Origin: Oleiphilus sp. | GTDB taxonomy: Bacteria; Pseudomonadota; Gammaproteobacteria; Pseudomonadales; Oleiphilaceae | DNA length: 64,000 bases | Assembly: GCA_006212045.1 (NCBI GenBank) | Contig: PZPK01000015.1 | Span: forward strand, 1 to 64,000 | Reading direction: 5' to 3' | Part shown: piece after piece, positions 26,008 through 34,802 of the stretch | Position numbering within the stretch: position 1 is the first letter of the stretch | Layout: the number at the start of each line of letters is the position of its first letter | Made by a program: the position numbers and the translations under genes | The notes under the pieces: generated by a model | What the model saw: only the letters and a program-made list of their open reading frames with translations | Told to the model about the DNA's origin: nothing | Database searches by the model: none

Positions 26008-27981
26008 ATGAAGCTAACCAAAAATGCGGAGCGTAGTTACCGCAAGTTCCTGAAAAAAACGGGGCGCACGGTACGTTCCGGACAACTTGAGATGGTGCGG
26101 TTTATCGACCGTTATCTGGACAGTGGAAGCCGTGATGGGTGTATTGTGGAGGCGGGAACAGGCACCGGCAAAACAATTGGCTATAGTGTTCCCGCGATCG
26201 CTCACAGCTTGGCCCAAAATAAGCGCACAATTATCTCTACCGCGACCATTGCTCTTCAGGCTCAGCTGGTAGATCAGGATCTCCCAGAGATTCAGTCCGC
26301 CTCGGGTCTGAAGTTCTCGTTTGGCTTACTAAAAGGCCGTGGCAACTTTGTTTGTCCCAAAAAGCTATCGAAGCACCTTGCCTCAGAGCCTCATATTGAA
26401 CTCATGCAAGCATTGGGAAAAAGCTGGGACGGTGACCGGGAGCAAGTCCCCAGCACACTAAGCAATGCGCAATGGCAGGAACTGACGTGTGAACCGGCCG
26501 AATGCACCGCGAAGCGCTGCCCTTACTACCAAAGCTGCCCTTACTACACGCATCGTGAAAATGCATTGAAGAAGGATGTACTGGTCACCAATCACGCCTT
26601 GTTGATGTCTGATCTGAGTATGGGGGGTGGCCTGCTACTACCGGAACTATCCGAAAGTGTTCTGGTGATGGATGAATATCACAAGGTCCCGGACATTGCG
26701 CGTGATCACTTCGCCCGTGCGCTGCCCGTGGCCAAACGTATGCGCAGCTTGCGCAGTTTTATCAAAGCCTTGAAAGGAATGAAGGAAAACGCAGTCGTTG
26801 ATGGCTGGGTAGATGATCTGGTTGCGGCATTGGTTGTGGTTGGCAAAGGCTTAAAGAGCGAGCGTGCCTGCATTGATCATTTGCGTGAAGATGTGGTGTT
26901 TGTCGACGGGGCGGCGCCAGAGTTGCTCAGGACGAACGCGGATTCACGCCTGCGCGAGGCTCTGTCTGCGTATCGTGTGCTGGAAGTCATGGGCAAGTGG
27001 CTGGAGCATAATCAGGAGTCGCACGGGGGCTTGGCAACGGATGTATTTGATCACTTGGAGAGTCTTTACAAGCGATTGGCCGATGATCTGAATAATGACA
27101 GCATGGTTTGGAGTGTGCTCAAACGCGTTGATCAGGGTGTACCGTATGCCCGTTGGATTAGTGCAGGGGCGGGAGAGCCCACTTTTCACGTTGCGCCGAC
27201 CTGTGCGGCGAAGGCGCTGGCCAGTCACTTGTGGTCTGGGAGCTACAAGGTGGTGGGTTGTTCCGCCACGTTACGCGTGAATGGTTCCTTTGACCGTCTA
27301 TTTGAAGCCACCGGTAACACCGGTGAGGCTTTTGTCGCACACTCTCCGTTCGATTATGCGCGTCAGTGCAACCTGGTCGTGGGTCCACTCAAGCATCGGC
27401 CGCAGGATCAAGGCTTTTACACCGAGGCAAGAGCGTTCATCGCGCAGCGCTGCGCGGAGTACAAAGCCAGTTTGGTGTTGTTTACATCGATCAAGAAGAT
27501 GCAAGAATGCTACGCTGAGCTACCCACAGCATTGCGTGACAAGGTGAAGATGCAAGGTCAGATGAGCAAGGCGCAGATGCTTACACAGCATAAGCGCGAT
27601 ATTGATGCCGGGAACACCTCGATTTTGTTCGGCGTAGATTCGCTGAGTGAAGGTGTGGATCTGGTTGGTCGCTATCTGGAATGTTTGATAGTCGTGAAGG
27701 TGCAATTTGAGTGTCCCAGCGACCCAATCGGGTTGACGCAACAGCGCCACTATCAAAAAACAGGGCGTAATGCGTTTGCGGATATTCAGGTTCCCAAGGC
27801 GGCAATCAAGATGGTGCAATCATGTGGTCGCCTGATTCGAAGCGAGTCTGATACGGGGGCGATTTACATTCTGGACCGCCGCTTAAACGAGAAACCATAT
27901 GGTAAAACCATACTCGGTTCACTTCCTATGAAAGTTGATGCGTTGGATTCACAAAGAATTGTGACAAGTGCGGTACAATAG
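26008..27981 (+). CDS. DinG-like superfamily 2 helicase
   Basis: 657 residues from ATG 26008 (GGAGGTCTTC upstream; the TTG at 25996 is less likely). Motifs: Walker A AGTGTGKT (about 49-56), and an Fe-S cysteine region CPKKLSKHL ... CEPAEC ... RCPYYQSCPYY that matches the XPD/DinG family 4Fe-4S site. The Walker B/DEAH box is DEYH (about 222-225), unlike the usual DEAH. Motif VI is SCGRLIRSESDTG near the C-terminus. DinG enzymes unwind DNA 5' to 3' and clear R-loops and G-quadruplexes. Its place just before the primase suggests a role in plasmid replication. The fold assignment is firm; the specific role is inferred. Confidence 0.85.
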   Translation: MKLTKNAERSYRKFLKKTGRTVRSGQLEMVRFIDRYLDSGSRDGCIVEAGTGTGKTIGYSVPAIAHSLAQNKRTIISTATIALQAQLVDQDLPEIQSASGLKFSFGLLKGRGNFVCPKKLSKHLASEPHIELMQALGKSWDGDREQVPSTLSNAQWQELTCEPAECTAKRCPYYQSCPYYTHRENALKKDVLVTNHALLMSDLSMGGGLLLPELSESVLVMDEYHKVPDIARDHFARALPVAKRMRSLRSFIKALKGMKENAVVDGWVDDLVAALVVVGKGLKSERACIDHLREDVVFVDGAAPELLRTNADSRLREALSAYRVLEVMGKWLEHNQESHGGLATDVFDHLESLYKRLADDLNNDSMVWSVLKRVDQGVPYARWISAGAGEPTFHVAPTCAAKALASHLWSGSYKVVGCSATLRVNGSFDRLFEATGNTGEAFVAHSPFDYARQCNLVVGPLKHRPQDQGFYTEARAFIAQRCAEYKASLVLFTSIKKMQECYAELPTALRDKVKMQGQMSKAQMLTQHKRDIDAGNTSILFGVDSLSEGVDLVGRYLECLIVVKVQFECPSDPIGLTQQRHYQKTGRNAFADIQVPKAAIKMVQSCGRLIRSESDTGAIYILDRRLNEKPYGKTILGSLPMKVDALDSQRIVTSAVQ

Positions 27982-27990
27982 GGGTATGTA

Positions 27991-27998
27991 TGCATAGT
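27991..27998 (+). promoter_or_regulatory. TGCATAGT word upstream of the primase gene
   Basis: The 8-base core of the shared motif lies 10 bases before the GTG start at 28003, after TACAAT (27974-27979), a possible -10 box. Confidence 0.3.
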
Positions 27999-28008
27999 AA
28001 GGGTGCGA

Positions 28009-29232
28009 ATGATGGACGTTTTCTCTGAGTTCAAACGGATACCGCTGAGTGAGTATCTCACGGGGCAGGGCTTTAATCTAAGCCGGGTCAAAGCGCATAG
28101 CTATAAAATGTGCTGCCCCTTTCATGACGACAAAAACCCGAGTCTCGTTGTGGACGACCAAAAAGGCACGTTCCGCTGCTTCGTATGCCCTGATGTCAAA
28201 GGGGATATATTCGATTTCGAAACCCTGCGTTGCGGCTCTTCGAAAGAAGCAATGAAAACGCTGTGTGATCACTTTGGCGTCTCGCGAACTGAACACAATG
28301 AGCTGAGCAGCATGCACAAAAGTGCCTTCTATGCCAAAGAAGTGTACCGCCGAGCTCTGATGAATCCCAAGTATCCGGCCATTAAAGACTATTTGATGGG
28401 GCGCGGTCTATCCGAGCGTACCCTGGAGTTATTTGATGTCGGGTTCTGCCCCACACGCAACTACTTGGCCGGCAGCATCAAGCACAATCGAGAAGACTTT
28501 ATTGCCCAACAACTGATCGTGGAGAAAAACGACAGCTGCTATGACTTCTTTGCACATCGCATTACTTTTCCGATCAAAGACGCCACAGGCCAGGTTGTAG
28601 GGTTTGGTGGCCGGGCGAAGCCGGACGCGACCGACACGGCCAAATACATCAATAGCGCAGCGGGTCCCCTTTACGATAAGTCACGCACTGTGTATGGCTT
28701 GCATGAGGCTAAGGTCGCAACCGGTTCCAGAGAGTTCGAGTGCTTGTATGTGGTCGAGGGGTATATGGATGTCCTGGCCTGTCACGAGATGGGTCTGCCT
28801 AATGTGGTTGCATGTTGTGGTACCAGCGTGAGCGAGGAGCATTTGCGGTTACTGTTTCAGTATACGAACCGTGTGGTGTTCTTGTTGGATGGGGACCAAG
28901 CAGGTTTTAAAGGGCTGAAAAAAGCACTGGAAGCGGCATTACCGGTGGTGTCCCTGACCAAAATGGTATCTTGGGTATCACTGGGCAGCGATATGGATGC
29001 GGGACTGGTGCTGGAAAAGGGCAAAGGTGCATGGTTTAAGAGTAAATTGGATTTGCCGCATACACTCGATGAATATTTTCGTGGCGAGCTCGCAGTGGTT
29101 TACGGGACCAACTTGTTAGAAACCGCCTGTTTAAGAGAACAACGGTGGCTGGATATGACGCGAGGGATGGATGCGGATCTGGTGCGTGTGCTGCGGCCGT
29201 TCATCGAAAGTGCTTTGCATGAGGGCACCTAA
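28009..29232 (+). CDS. DnaG-like primase
   Basis: About 407 residues. Starts at GTG 28003, ATG 28009 and ATG 28012 are all possible; AAGGG lies at 27999-28003. N-terminal CHC2-type zinc finger: CCPFHDDKNPSL then FRCFVCPDVKGD (about 35-66). A TOPRIM domain follows with VVEGYMDVLACHEMG (about 248) and LLDGDQAG (about 290). These make RNA primers for DNA synthesis. The protein is shorter than chromosomal DnaG (about 580 residues) because it lacks the C-terminal DnaB-binding region. It follows the DinG-like gene by under 30 bases, so the two form an operon that provides replication functions for the plasmid. Confidence 0.85.
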   Translation: MMDVFSEFKRIPLSEYLTGQGFNLSRVKAHSYKMCCPFHDDKNPSLVVDDQKGTFRCFVCPDVKGDIFDFETLRCGSSKEAMKTLCDHFGVSRTEHNELSSMHKSAFYAKEVYRRALMNPKYPAIKDYLMGRGLSERTLELFDVGFCPTRNYLAGSIKHNREDFIAQQLIVEKNDSCYDFFAHRITFPIKDATGQVVGFGGRAKPDATDTAKYINSAAGPLYDKSRTVYGLHEAKVATGSREFECLYVVEGYMDVLACHEMGLPNVVACCGTSVSEEHLRLLFQYTNRVVFLLDGDQAGFKGLKKALEAALPVVSLTKMVSWVSLGSDMDAGLVLEKGKGAWFKSKLDLPHTLDEYFRGELAVVYGTNLLETACLREQRWLDMTRGMDADLVRVLRPFIESALHEGT

Positions 29233-29258
29233 CTGGGCCCTCCCCCTGCCCTTGGGTG

Positions 29259-29909
29259 TTAATCTGCGCAGGCAGCAGTATGTGGCTTGTTGGCTTTTGA
29301 TTGCACGATACGGCTTAGACTGAATAACGTCCCGTCATTGCGCCACTCAAACGAAATGTCATAGCAAACCGAAGCTTCATCCGGTTCCGACACAAGCTCG
29401 ACGCTTTTGGTGACGGTAGTGCCACACACATCCATTACTTTCTTGCCTGTGAATCGTTGATAGCGCTTGAGAAACAGAGCGTTGAGCTCTCTAAATAATT
29501 GGCTGGCCGGTAGGGCCATCAACTGATCTACGGTTCTTTCTTGTGGAGCGGGGATTGGCGACTCTATTACAGTTTGCTTCACCGCTTCTTGCGAGCGTGC
29601 ATATTGACTGGCTGTCTGAGGGATCGTTGGTGCCTTGGTCGTCTGGTGGCATGGCAGCTTACCTTCCTTATACAGCGCGATCAGCGCCCGGGCACCTTTG
29701 GGGCTGATATACAGGCCTTCCTTGGGCCCTGGAATCAGAGTTTCTGCCAGGGTGGCAAGTTTAAGGCCCGTTGTTCTGCAACGCTGCAGATGGTTGGCCT
29801 GGGCGATCGTATAGAGCGAGGTCAGCCTTTGAACCGCCAAGCGTGGCTTGATATCTTCAAACAAGGCCAGAAAATCATAGGTCTTCATAAGATGCTCTGA
29901 GTAATTCAT
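29259..29909 (-). CDS. Unknown protein (216 aa), possible DNA-binding N-terminus
   Basis: ATG 29909 on the minus strand follows TGAGGCGTAC. Residues about 25-85 are helical and end with LYISPKGARALIALYKEGKL, a pattern that fits a winged helix. Residues 85-130 are Pro/Gln/Thr-rich and likely flexible. The C-terminal part is beta-rich. It sits tail-to-tail with the primase gene and upstream of the iterons. A role in replication control is possible. Confidence 0.5.
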   Translation of the reverse strand: MNYSEHLMKTYDFLALFEDIKPRLAVQRLTSLYTIAQANHLQRCRTTGLKLATLAETLIPGPKEGLYISPKGARALIALYKEGKLPCHQTTKAPTIPQTASQYARSQEAVKQTVIESPIPAPQERTVDQLMALPASQLFRELNALFLKRYQRFTGKKVMDVCGTTVTKSVELVSEPDEASVCYDISFEWRNDGTLFSLSRIVQSKANKPHTAACAD

Positions 29910-29920
29910 GTACGCCTCAT

Positions 29921-29933
29921 ACTATGCAAATAT
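29921..29933 (-). promoter_or_regulatory. Shared ATATTTGCATAGT motif, site 2
   Basis: Read on the minus strand, the 13-base word lies 12 bases upstream of the start of the 216-residue gene. It is identical to the site at 7040-7052. Confidence 0.45.
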
Positions 29934-30402
29934 ATTTCAGAATACGCTTGAAGAGTAAGAATGGCAAGTCTTGGCCAGGATGGGATTTAGAGTGTTGCTG
30001 TGATGTTCCCTATGGGGTAACGGAGGTCGGATCCTCGAAGCAGGATGGATACAGTGTGAGTGCGTGAGAATCACCTTGGTAAATTGAGATTAAAAGACAC
30101 ATCGTCCCTGTCTATAAGTCGGTGATGGTCGTTCCTGTGGATGTACAGCGTTAGTTCTAGTAATTTGCGTTTGGCCGTTACCGATAATCTAGGCTTTGAT
30201 TCGATTCTTGGGTTTTTAATTTTCTCCAAAAGAGAAAAAATACATTCTGCTGAAAGATTGCTTCTTGTGCATAGCACGGTTTGATTGTCGATCAGACACG
30301 TAAATAAATTATTATATACGGTATAGGGACGGAGTAATAACGGAGGGCTTTAGCAGGATGTGGGCTATAGGCCAAGTGACGTAAGGCTAGAGCGAAAATA
30401 AG
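29934..30402. other. Region between the 216-residue gene and the iterons
   Basis: About 470 bases with no convincing gene. A 68-codon minus ORF at 30071-30277 lacks a ribosome-binding site. AT-rich sequence around 30295-30320 may assist strand opening at the origin. Confidence 0.35.
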
Positions 30403-31690
30403 TCTACGTTAAACCTGACTATAACGATACGGCAAACCTTACTACAACTCTACGATAAACCTGACGCTAACTCTACCACAAACCTATTTCCTGCATTTTT
30501 ATACATTTCTATCCACAACAAATACACAGTTTTTCAACAGGTTATCAACTGTTTTATGCACATTGCTTTAGGTTTATGCTCTAAGTATACGACAAACCTG
30601 ACCTAAATGTACCATAAACCTCAGTATTATCTAGAAGTCTACGTTAAACCTGACCAAAACTATACGACAAACCTGACTGCCCACCGCAACTGGAGATTTC
30701 TAACCCTCTTGTGCCCAATATTGTTCAGAATAGTGGTAAATGACTGCGCTGAACAATACGATAAACCTATTACGATGTGCGAAATGTACCGTAAACCTAA
30801 CGAGTATGAGCAAACTCTACGATAAACCTAACCAAAAACCTTATGACGCCATTCTCAGATCATTATCTGGTCAGATATTGCTCGAATTATCGACAAATAC
30901 CTACCTGAAACCCGCATTAAACCTACCGGAAGGGCTGAACTCTACCATAAACCTGATCAAAAGCACTGAACTCTACCGTAAACCTCACCAACTACCCTTA
31001 TTGGCCTCATACGAAATGATAACCTGACTAGGTTAAGCTTGTTCTGCCATCCAGTTCACAGGCAAATTCTACGACAAACCTGACCAAGGTATACCACAAA
31101 CCTCACTAAAAGCGCTGAACTCTACCGTAAACCTCACCAGCTAGCCCTTCGCTTTCACTACACAGATTCGCGGCCTAGCACGGTTCGAATGATCGCCCAC
31201 AGCTAGCGGTGAACTCTACGATAAACCAACTGAGAGGCCTGAAATCTACCATAAACCTCACCAAAAGCGCTGAACTCTACCGTAAACCTCACCACGCAGG
31301 CTCATGGCTAACTTTCCAGGCCGCTTCTGACCAGATATTGCTCGAACGATCAGCCAATACGCAGGTGAACTCTACGACAAACCTTACCAAGATATACCGT
31401 AAACCTGACCAAAAGCGCTGAACTCTACGACAAACCTTACCAAGATATACGACAAACCTCACCAAAAGCGCTGAACTCTACCGTAAACCTGACCATATTC
31501 ACTTATTGCTCACTTGTCAGGCAACATTTGGCCAGATATTGCTCGAATGGTCGCAATACACATGTGAACTCTACGATAAACCTACCGGGAGACGTGAACT
31601 CTACCGTAAACCTCACGTTTCTATACGACAAACCTCACCAAAAGCGCTGAACTCTACCGTAAACCTGACTGAGGTATACCATAAACCAAG
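30403..31690 (+). repeat. Iteron array of the plasmid origin (oriV)
   Basis: About 30 copies, by hand count, of a unit close to CTCTACCGTAAACCTSAC or TATACGACAAACCTGAC, sharing the core TAC(C/G)(G/A)(T/C)AAACCT. Nearly all point the same way; one inverted AGGTTTATG lies near 30571. Spacing is irregular, and some copies come in pairs joined by CACCAAAAGCGCTGAA. Iterons are the sites where a Rep initiator binds to open the origin and also to limit copy number. The array lies just downstream of the stop of the rep gene, which points toward it. Thirty copies is far above the usual three to seven in characterised iteron plasmids. Confidence 0.9.
30509..30562 (+). promoter_or_regulatory. DnaA-box-like sites in an AT-rich part of oriV
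   Basis: CTATCCACA (30509-30517, one mismatch to TTATCCACA) and TTATGCACA (30554-30562, fits TTATNCACA) flank an AT-rich stretch with TTCAACAGGTTATCAAC. These suggest that host DnaA helps open the origin here. The iterons are interrupted at this point. Confidence 0.65.
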
Positions 31691-31702
31691 TAGGCAAACC
31701 CC

Positions 31703-32743
31703 CTATTCGGTGGTTTCAGGTATAGTTTGCTCCCTCGGCCCTGAAATATTATTTTTCACCTTGTTGTTGGACGCCATTTGTTTGGCAAATGAGTCAGTGG
31801 CGTAAAGATCAAACGTCCAATCAAGGGTCTTGCGCCCTTCTTTCCGGGGGATCATGGCGTACTTCTCAAGTACGCCCGCATCTACCAGTTCTTTCAAGCA
31901 AGCTTCAAAGGTTTGCTTGTCTCTGGCAACCGTCGCTGCGGGCTTCTTCATGGATTTCACTAGTGTGGATAACTTAATTGTATAGGGGTTACTGACAGAC
32001 GCTTGGACCCATCGATGACATAGTCGTTTGTAGATGGTACGGGTATAGAAGGACGAAAACTTCATGCCTTCAACATAGTTGTAGCGCCGAAAGTTTAGCG
32101 CGTAGATGACGTCCGTCACCATGGGATGAAAGCAAATAAACATCTTGGTGTTATCGGGGTCTGCCTTATCCGCCATCGCCAGAACCGGAAAGTATGTTCC
32201 GTCCAGTGAAATGTCGCCATTGTCGCTCTCTATTTGCAGGTTAGCCTTGTTAAGTACATTTAACCCCTCGCGGATCTCCTCGTAAGAGTAAGTCTTGCCT
32301 AGCCGAATACATTCCTGGCGAATCTCATACAGGGAAAGCTTTAGACCAACCAGTTTGCGACCCGAGCCACCATTTCCTTCCATCTGGTAGGGTTCACTGC
32401 GCCCTTCCATCGTGCTAATTTTCTTGCAGACTTCCCAAAGGGTTTCTTCGCGAACGCCGGGGAACACAAACACCCTTTCACGTTTACCATTGGTCTCTCG
32501 TTCGATATTTGCGGCTGAGATCGTATAGCTGATTTCCAGTTCTTTGTAATTATTGGTGCGTCGCGCCACAAGCTGGTTGGCCGAGGCCTGCGGGAGGTAC
32601 TTGGTGCGACGATCACTAGAAAACAGACCTGATACATCAAGTATTTCAAGCGTATTGCTGTAATTCTTGTCCTTGAGCGTATCGAGCTCAAAGAGATCCA
32701 ACCTCATTTGAGCCGGATCGACTTTCTTGATGTCTTTGGTCAT
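31703..32743 (-). CDS. Iteron-binding replication initiator (Rep_3-like)
   Basis: 346 residues. ATG 32743 follows GGGAGGCAGA on the minus strand. The sequence fits the tandem winged-helix initiators of iteron plasmids: an N-terminal part with LKLSLYEIRQECIRLGKTY and YEEIREGLNVLNKANLQIE, and a C-terminal winged helix with KRLCHRWVQ followed by YTIKLSTLVKSM. Initiators of this family bind iterons as monomers to start replication and as dimers to repress. The iteron array lies directly downstream, in the 3' direction. Family assignment is from motif layout and context. Confidence 0.75.
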   Translation of the reverse strand: MTKDIKKVDPAQMRLDLFELDTLKDKNYSNTLEILDVSGLFSSDRRTKYLPQASANQLVARRTNNYKELEISYTISAANIERETNGKRERVFVFPGVREETLWEVCKKISTMEGRSEPYQMEGNGGSGRKLVGLKLSLYEIRQECIRLGKTYSYEEIREGLNVLNKANLQIESDNGDISLDGTYFPVLAMADKADPDNTKMFICFHPMVTDVIYALNFRRYNYVEGMKFSSFYTRTIYKRLCHRWVQASVSNPYTIKLSTLVKSMKKPAATVARDKQTFEACLKELVDAGVLEKYAMIPRKEGRKTLDWTFDLYATDSFAKQMASNNKVKNNISGPREQTIPETTE

Positions 32744-32770
32744 TCTGCCTCCCGTGTATTAACGGGCTAT

Positions 32771-32850
32771 TATTCAGCCAATCTCTTTACAGGTCAATTT
32801 GCCCGGCGCCCGTTTGGCGCAATGTCGCAACATTCTCTATTCAGCCAATC
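32771..32850 (-). repeat. 13-base direct repeats upstream of rep
   Basis: TATTCAGCCAATC occurs at 32771-32783 and again at 32838-32850. Both are between 28 and 107 bases upstream of the rep start, where an operator would be expected. They differ from the iterons. They may bind Rep dimers or another regulator. Confidence 0.5.
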
Positions 32851-33036
32851 CAGGCGTTTCTGTGGCCTTTATCCATACAGCTCGTGACACAGGTTGCGGA
32901 ACCTGAGTGTCGGCGTGTAGCTAAATGCCATATCTAGTAAGCGGCAACTGCTCAAGGAATTTGAAGACGCTCAAAAATAAATGATTTCTTCGTGCGTCAG
33001 GATAATGGAATTTCCTCTTTCATTAACGGATACGCA

Positions 33037-33243
33037 ATGATGAAAACGGTTTTGATCAATACAGACTTGGAGCATGCACGTAACTTGGCCATGGCGCTGG
33101 TGGATAAAGGGGCGTTTGTCGAATTTCAGCCCCCTTCTGTCGAAAACGGAGAAGCCAGCGTGGTGTTCAACGAAGCAGACATGCCTTTGCTGATGGGAAT
33201 GACGCCCATTTACGAACATGCTGACAACACGGTGGGCCTATGA
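33037..33243 (+). CDS. Small protein (68 aa), first of a pair
   Basis: ATG 33037 is one choice; the open frame reaches 32992. The peptide has a beta-alpha-beta look (MKTVLINTDLEHARNLAMAL). Its stop overlaps the next start (ATGA). No family is recognised. Confidence 0.5.
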   Translation: MMKTVLINTDLEHARNLAMALVDKGAFVEFQPPSVENGEASVVFNEADMPLLMGMTPIYEHADNTVGL

Positions 33244-33581
33244 GCGAGCGACGATATCAAGAACGGGCAGCAGAGTGGTTGAAGAGCAAGCCCAGCCGGG
33301 ACGAGTTGGAAGCAACGATTCTCAGCATGTCGAAAAAGGTGGATCTGCCGGATCTGAGCGAAGCAGAAAAGATTGATGCTGCAGATGCGATCGAACTGCT
33401 GAATGCCTATGGGAATAGACAGTTTGGCGACGCGGAAAACGCTTTGGCTGCCCAGGACGATACCGTCGGCGGTGAGATGGCAGCGCTAGATTTCGGGATA
33501 CTTGGTGATCCGCCCAGTGGGGAGCGCACTGATTTGGCCTCGCTGGTGACTTCAGGGTTGGTTCACCGGGGCTGCAGATAA
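33240..33581 (+). CDS. Acidic unknown protein (113 aa)
   Basis: ATG 33240 overlaps the preceding stop by four bases, implying coupling. The protein is acidic and alanine-rich, with helix pattern LSEAEKIDAADAIELLNAYG. No family is recognised. A terminator of the opposite strand directly follows. Confidence 0.55.
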   Translation: MSERRYQERAAEWLKSKPSRDELEATILSMSKKVDLPDLSEAEKIDAADAIELLNAYGNRQFGDAENALAAQDDTVGGEMAALDFGILGDPPSGERTDLASLVTSGLVHRGCR

Positions 33582-33606
33582 AAAAAGAGCCTCAACATGG
33601 AGGCTC
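33581..33606 (-). terminator. Rho-independent terminator (minus strand)
   Basis: GAGCCTC (33587-33593) pairs with GAGGCTC (33600-33606). Read on the minus strand the stem is followed by TTTTTT. It ends the leftward operon 33615-34639. Confidence 0.75.
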
Positions 33607-33614
33607 ATAACAAC

Positions 33615-33899
33615 TTAGTGTCTGATTTTCAGTTTTGCTTCTGAACAGATCACCGGCAACATCGTGCGGCAGTGTTCAGCATCTAACTGGTCAAACGGCT
33701 CAATACTCCTCAGTTCTTCTAGCTTTTTCGGCTTTGAAGTACGAACGGTATCTACCACATCATCAAAATCGTATCCTAAGTCACCAAAGAAAGACTGCAG
33801 GCGCAACACGCGCTCCCAAGCGAGCGTTTGGCGCGTCCTAAAATCTTTCGACTGTCTGAACTGTGCGTTTGCCCAGTTCAGATCTCGGACAAGATCCAT
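33615..33899 (-). CDS. Unknown protein (94 aa), second in leftward operon
   Basis: The start overlaps the stop of the 246-residue gene by one base. The protein is basic at the start and contains GDLGYDFDDVVDTVRTSKPKKLEELRSIEPFDQL. No family is recognised. Linked to the paralogous gene family upstream. Confidence 0.55.
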   Translation of the reverse strand: MDLVRDLNWANAQFRQSKDFRTRQTLAWERVLRLQSFFGDLGYDFDDVVDTVRTSKPKKLEELRSIEPFDQLDAEHCRTMLPVICSEAKLKIRH

Positions 33900-34639
33900 C
33901 AGTCAAACATCCAGTAGACGACGTCTGATAGATTGTTTCGCTTGCCCCAGTCGATCGCGTCATAGTGCAACGCTTCACGCTGTGCTCGAAGCATCGGGGT
34001 ACTGCGATGCGCGATTTCCATATCCAGCGCTGCAATGGTGACGTAATACCCAATCAGCTCCGCCGGTAACACGGCTGTTTGACCGAATGGGCTTCTGACC
34101 ATTGCACTTTCTACACACGGTACCAGGTAATGATACAAGCGGTCACTGACTTCCTCGCGCCAATGAGGTATGTCGCGTGCAAACTGCTTTACCGCAAAGT
34201 AACGCCAGAGGTCACGATCCGTAATCCCCAAAACACCGCCTAGATCGCTTAACCCGATCGATTCAGCAAGTGTTTGCGCATCTTTGAGTAGAGCCGCGAT
34301 CATATGAGACACTCTGGTGCGCTCACTGGCCACTTTGGACACGATCAATTCCTTCTTGAGGCTCAAGATGGTGGCCGCCATACCCACGATGACACCAGGT
34401 ACACAAATGGTCTCGTTGCCGAGAAACCGTGTAATGCTCTCGGTTTGAAAACCGGGATACATAAACGCGCTGCCAGATTGACTGTACGCATAGTGCCAAG
34501 TCGCAGCGGGCTCGACGCCAAACTGGTTTGCGAACTCGTAAATTCCGAGCTCTATTCTCGACCATTTATGGCCAAAGTTTCTTGGCAAGAAACCGGCCGT
34601 CGTATCCATTGTGACTACAATAGCGAGTTGTTGTTTCAT
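33899..34639 (-). CDS. Unknown protein (246 aa), paralog of 34803-35534
   Basis: ATG 34639 is preceded by TTAGGAGGATGT. Clear similarity to the 243-residue product at 34803-35534: both share an aromatic W-x-(R/K)-I start region, a GVIVGMAATILSLKKELI / GSLLATALTITGTRLFLI block, LWRYFAVKQ / LRRYLAIRE, and a C-terminal LPAELIGYYVTIAALDMEI / MSPRLAGMVVSILALESEF block. The hydrophobic segments suggest a buried helical core rather than membrane spans. Function is unknown. A nearly identical 5' leader precedes both. Confidence 0.6.
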   Translation of the reverse strand: MKQQLAIVVTMDTTAGFLPRNFGHKWSRIELGIYEFANQFGVEPAATWHYAYSQSGSAFMYPGFQTESITRFLGNETICVPGVIVGMAATILSLKKELIVSKVASERTRVSHMIAALLKDAQTLAESIGLSDLGGVLGITDRDLWRYFAVKQFARDIPHWREEVSDRLYHYLVPCVESAMVRSPFGQTAVLPAELIGYYVTIAALDMEIAHRSTPMLRAQREALHYDAIDWGKRNNLSDVVYWMFD

Positions 34640-34735
34640 ACATCCTCCTAAAAAGGTTTTTTAGAGTTGAGAGATCCCGAATGGGATAGAACACAGGTGC
34701 GTTCTTTGGATGAAAGACCGCATGTATTGAGGATG
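34640..34735 (-). promoter_or_regulatory. Structured leader, copy 1
   Basis: This 5' region of the 246-residue gene is about 80% identical to 35535-35630. It contains two stem-loops: ATCCCGAATGGGAT (34673-34686) and AGAAC...GTTCT (about 34688-34705). Both stems are kept in the other copy while their loops differ. A regulatory RNA or protein-bound leader is likely. Confidence 0.55.
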
Positions 34736-34779
34736 AAAATGTGGATGCACCGGAAGGCGCTTGATATTGAGTAGGTGAA

Positions 34780-34797
34780 AGCCTCCAAAGGGAGGCT
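34780..34797 (-). terminator. Hairpin after 34803-35534 gene (minus strand)
   Basis: AGCCTCC (34780-34786) pairs with GGAGGCT (34791-34797), loop AAAG. On the minus strand TTTCACC follows, a weak T-run. Confidence 0.6.
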
Positions 34798-34802
34798 ACA
34801 CA

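Noticed and set aside
30071-30277. 68-codon minus-strand ORF upstream of the iterons
   Set aside because: No ribosome-binding site, and composition like the surrounding non-coding DNA.
30403-31690. CRISPR array
   Set aside because: Repeats are about 17 bases, spacing is irregular, spacers are partly repeated, and a rep gene lies beside them; no cas genes are seen.
30607-31805. ORFs of 70-100 codons across the iteron region
   Set aside because: They only translate the repeated iterons (TINL and YRKP peptides) and have no ribosome-binding sites.
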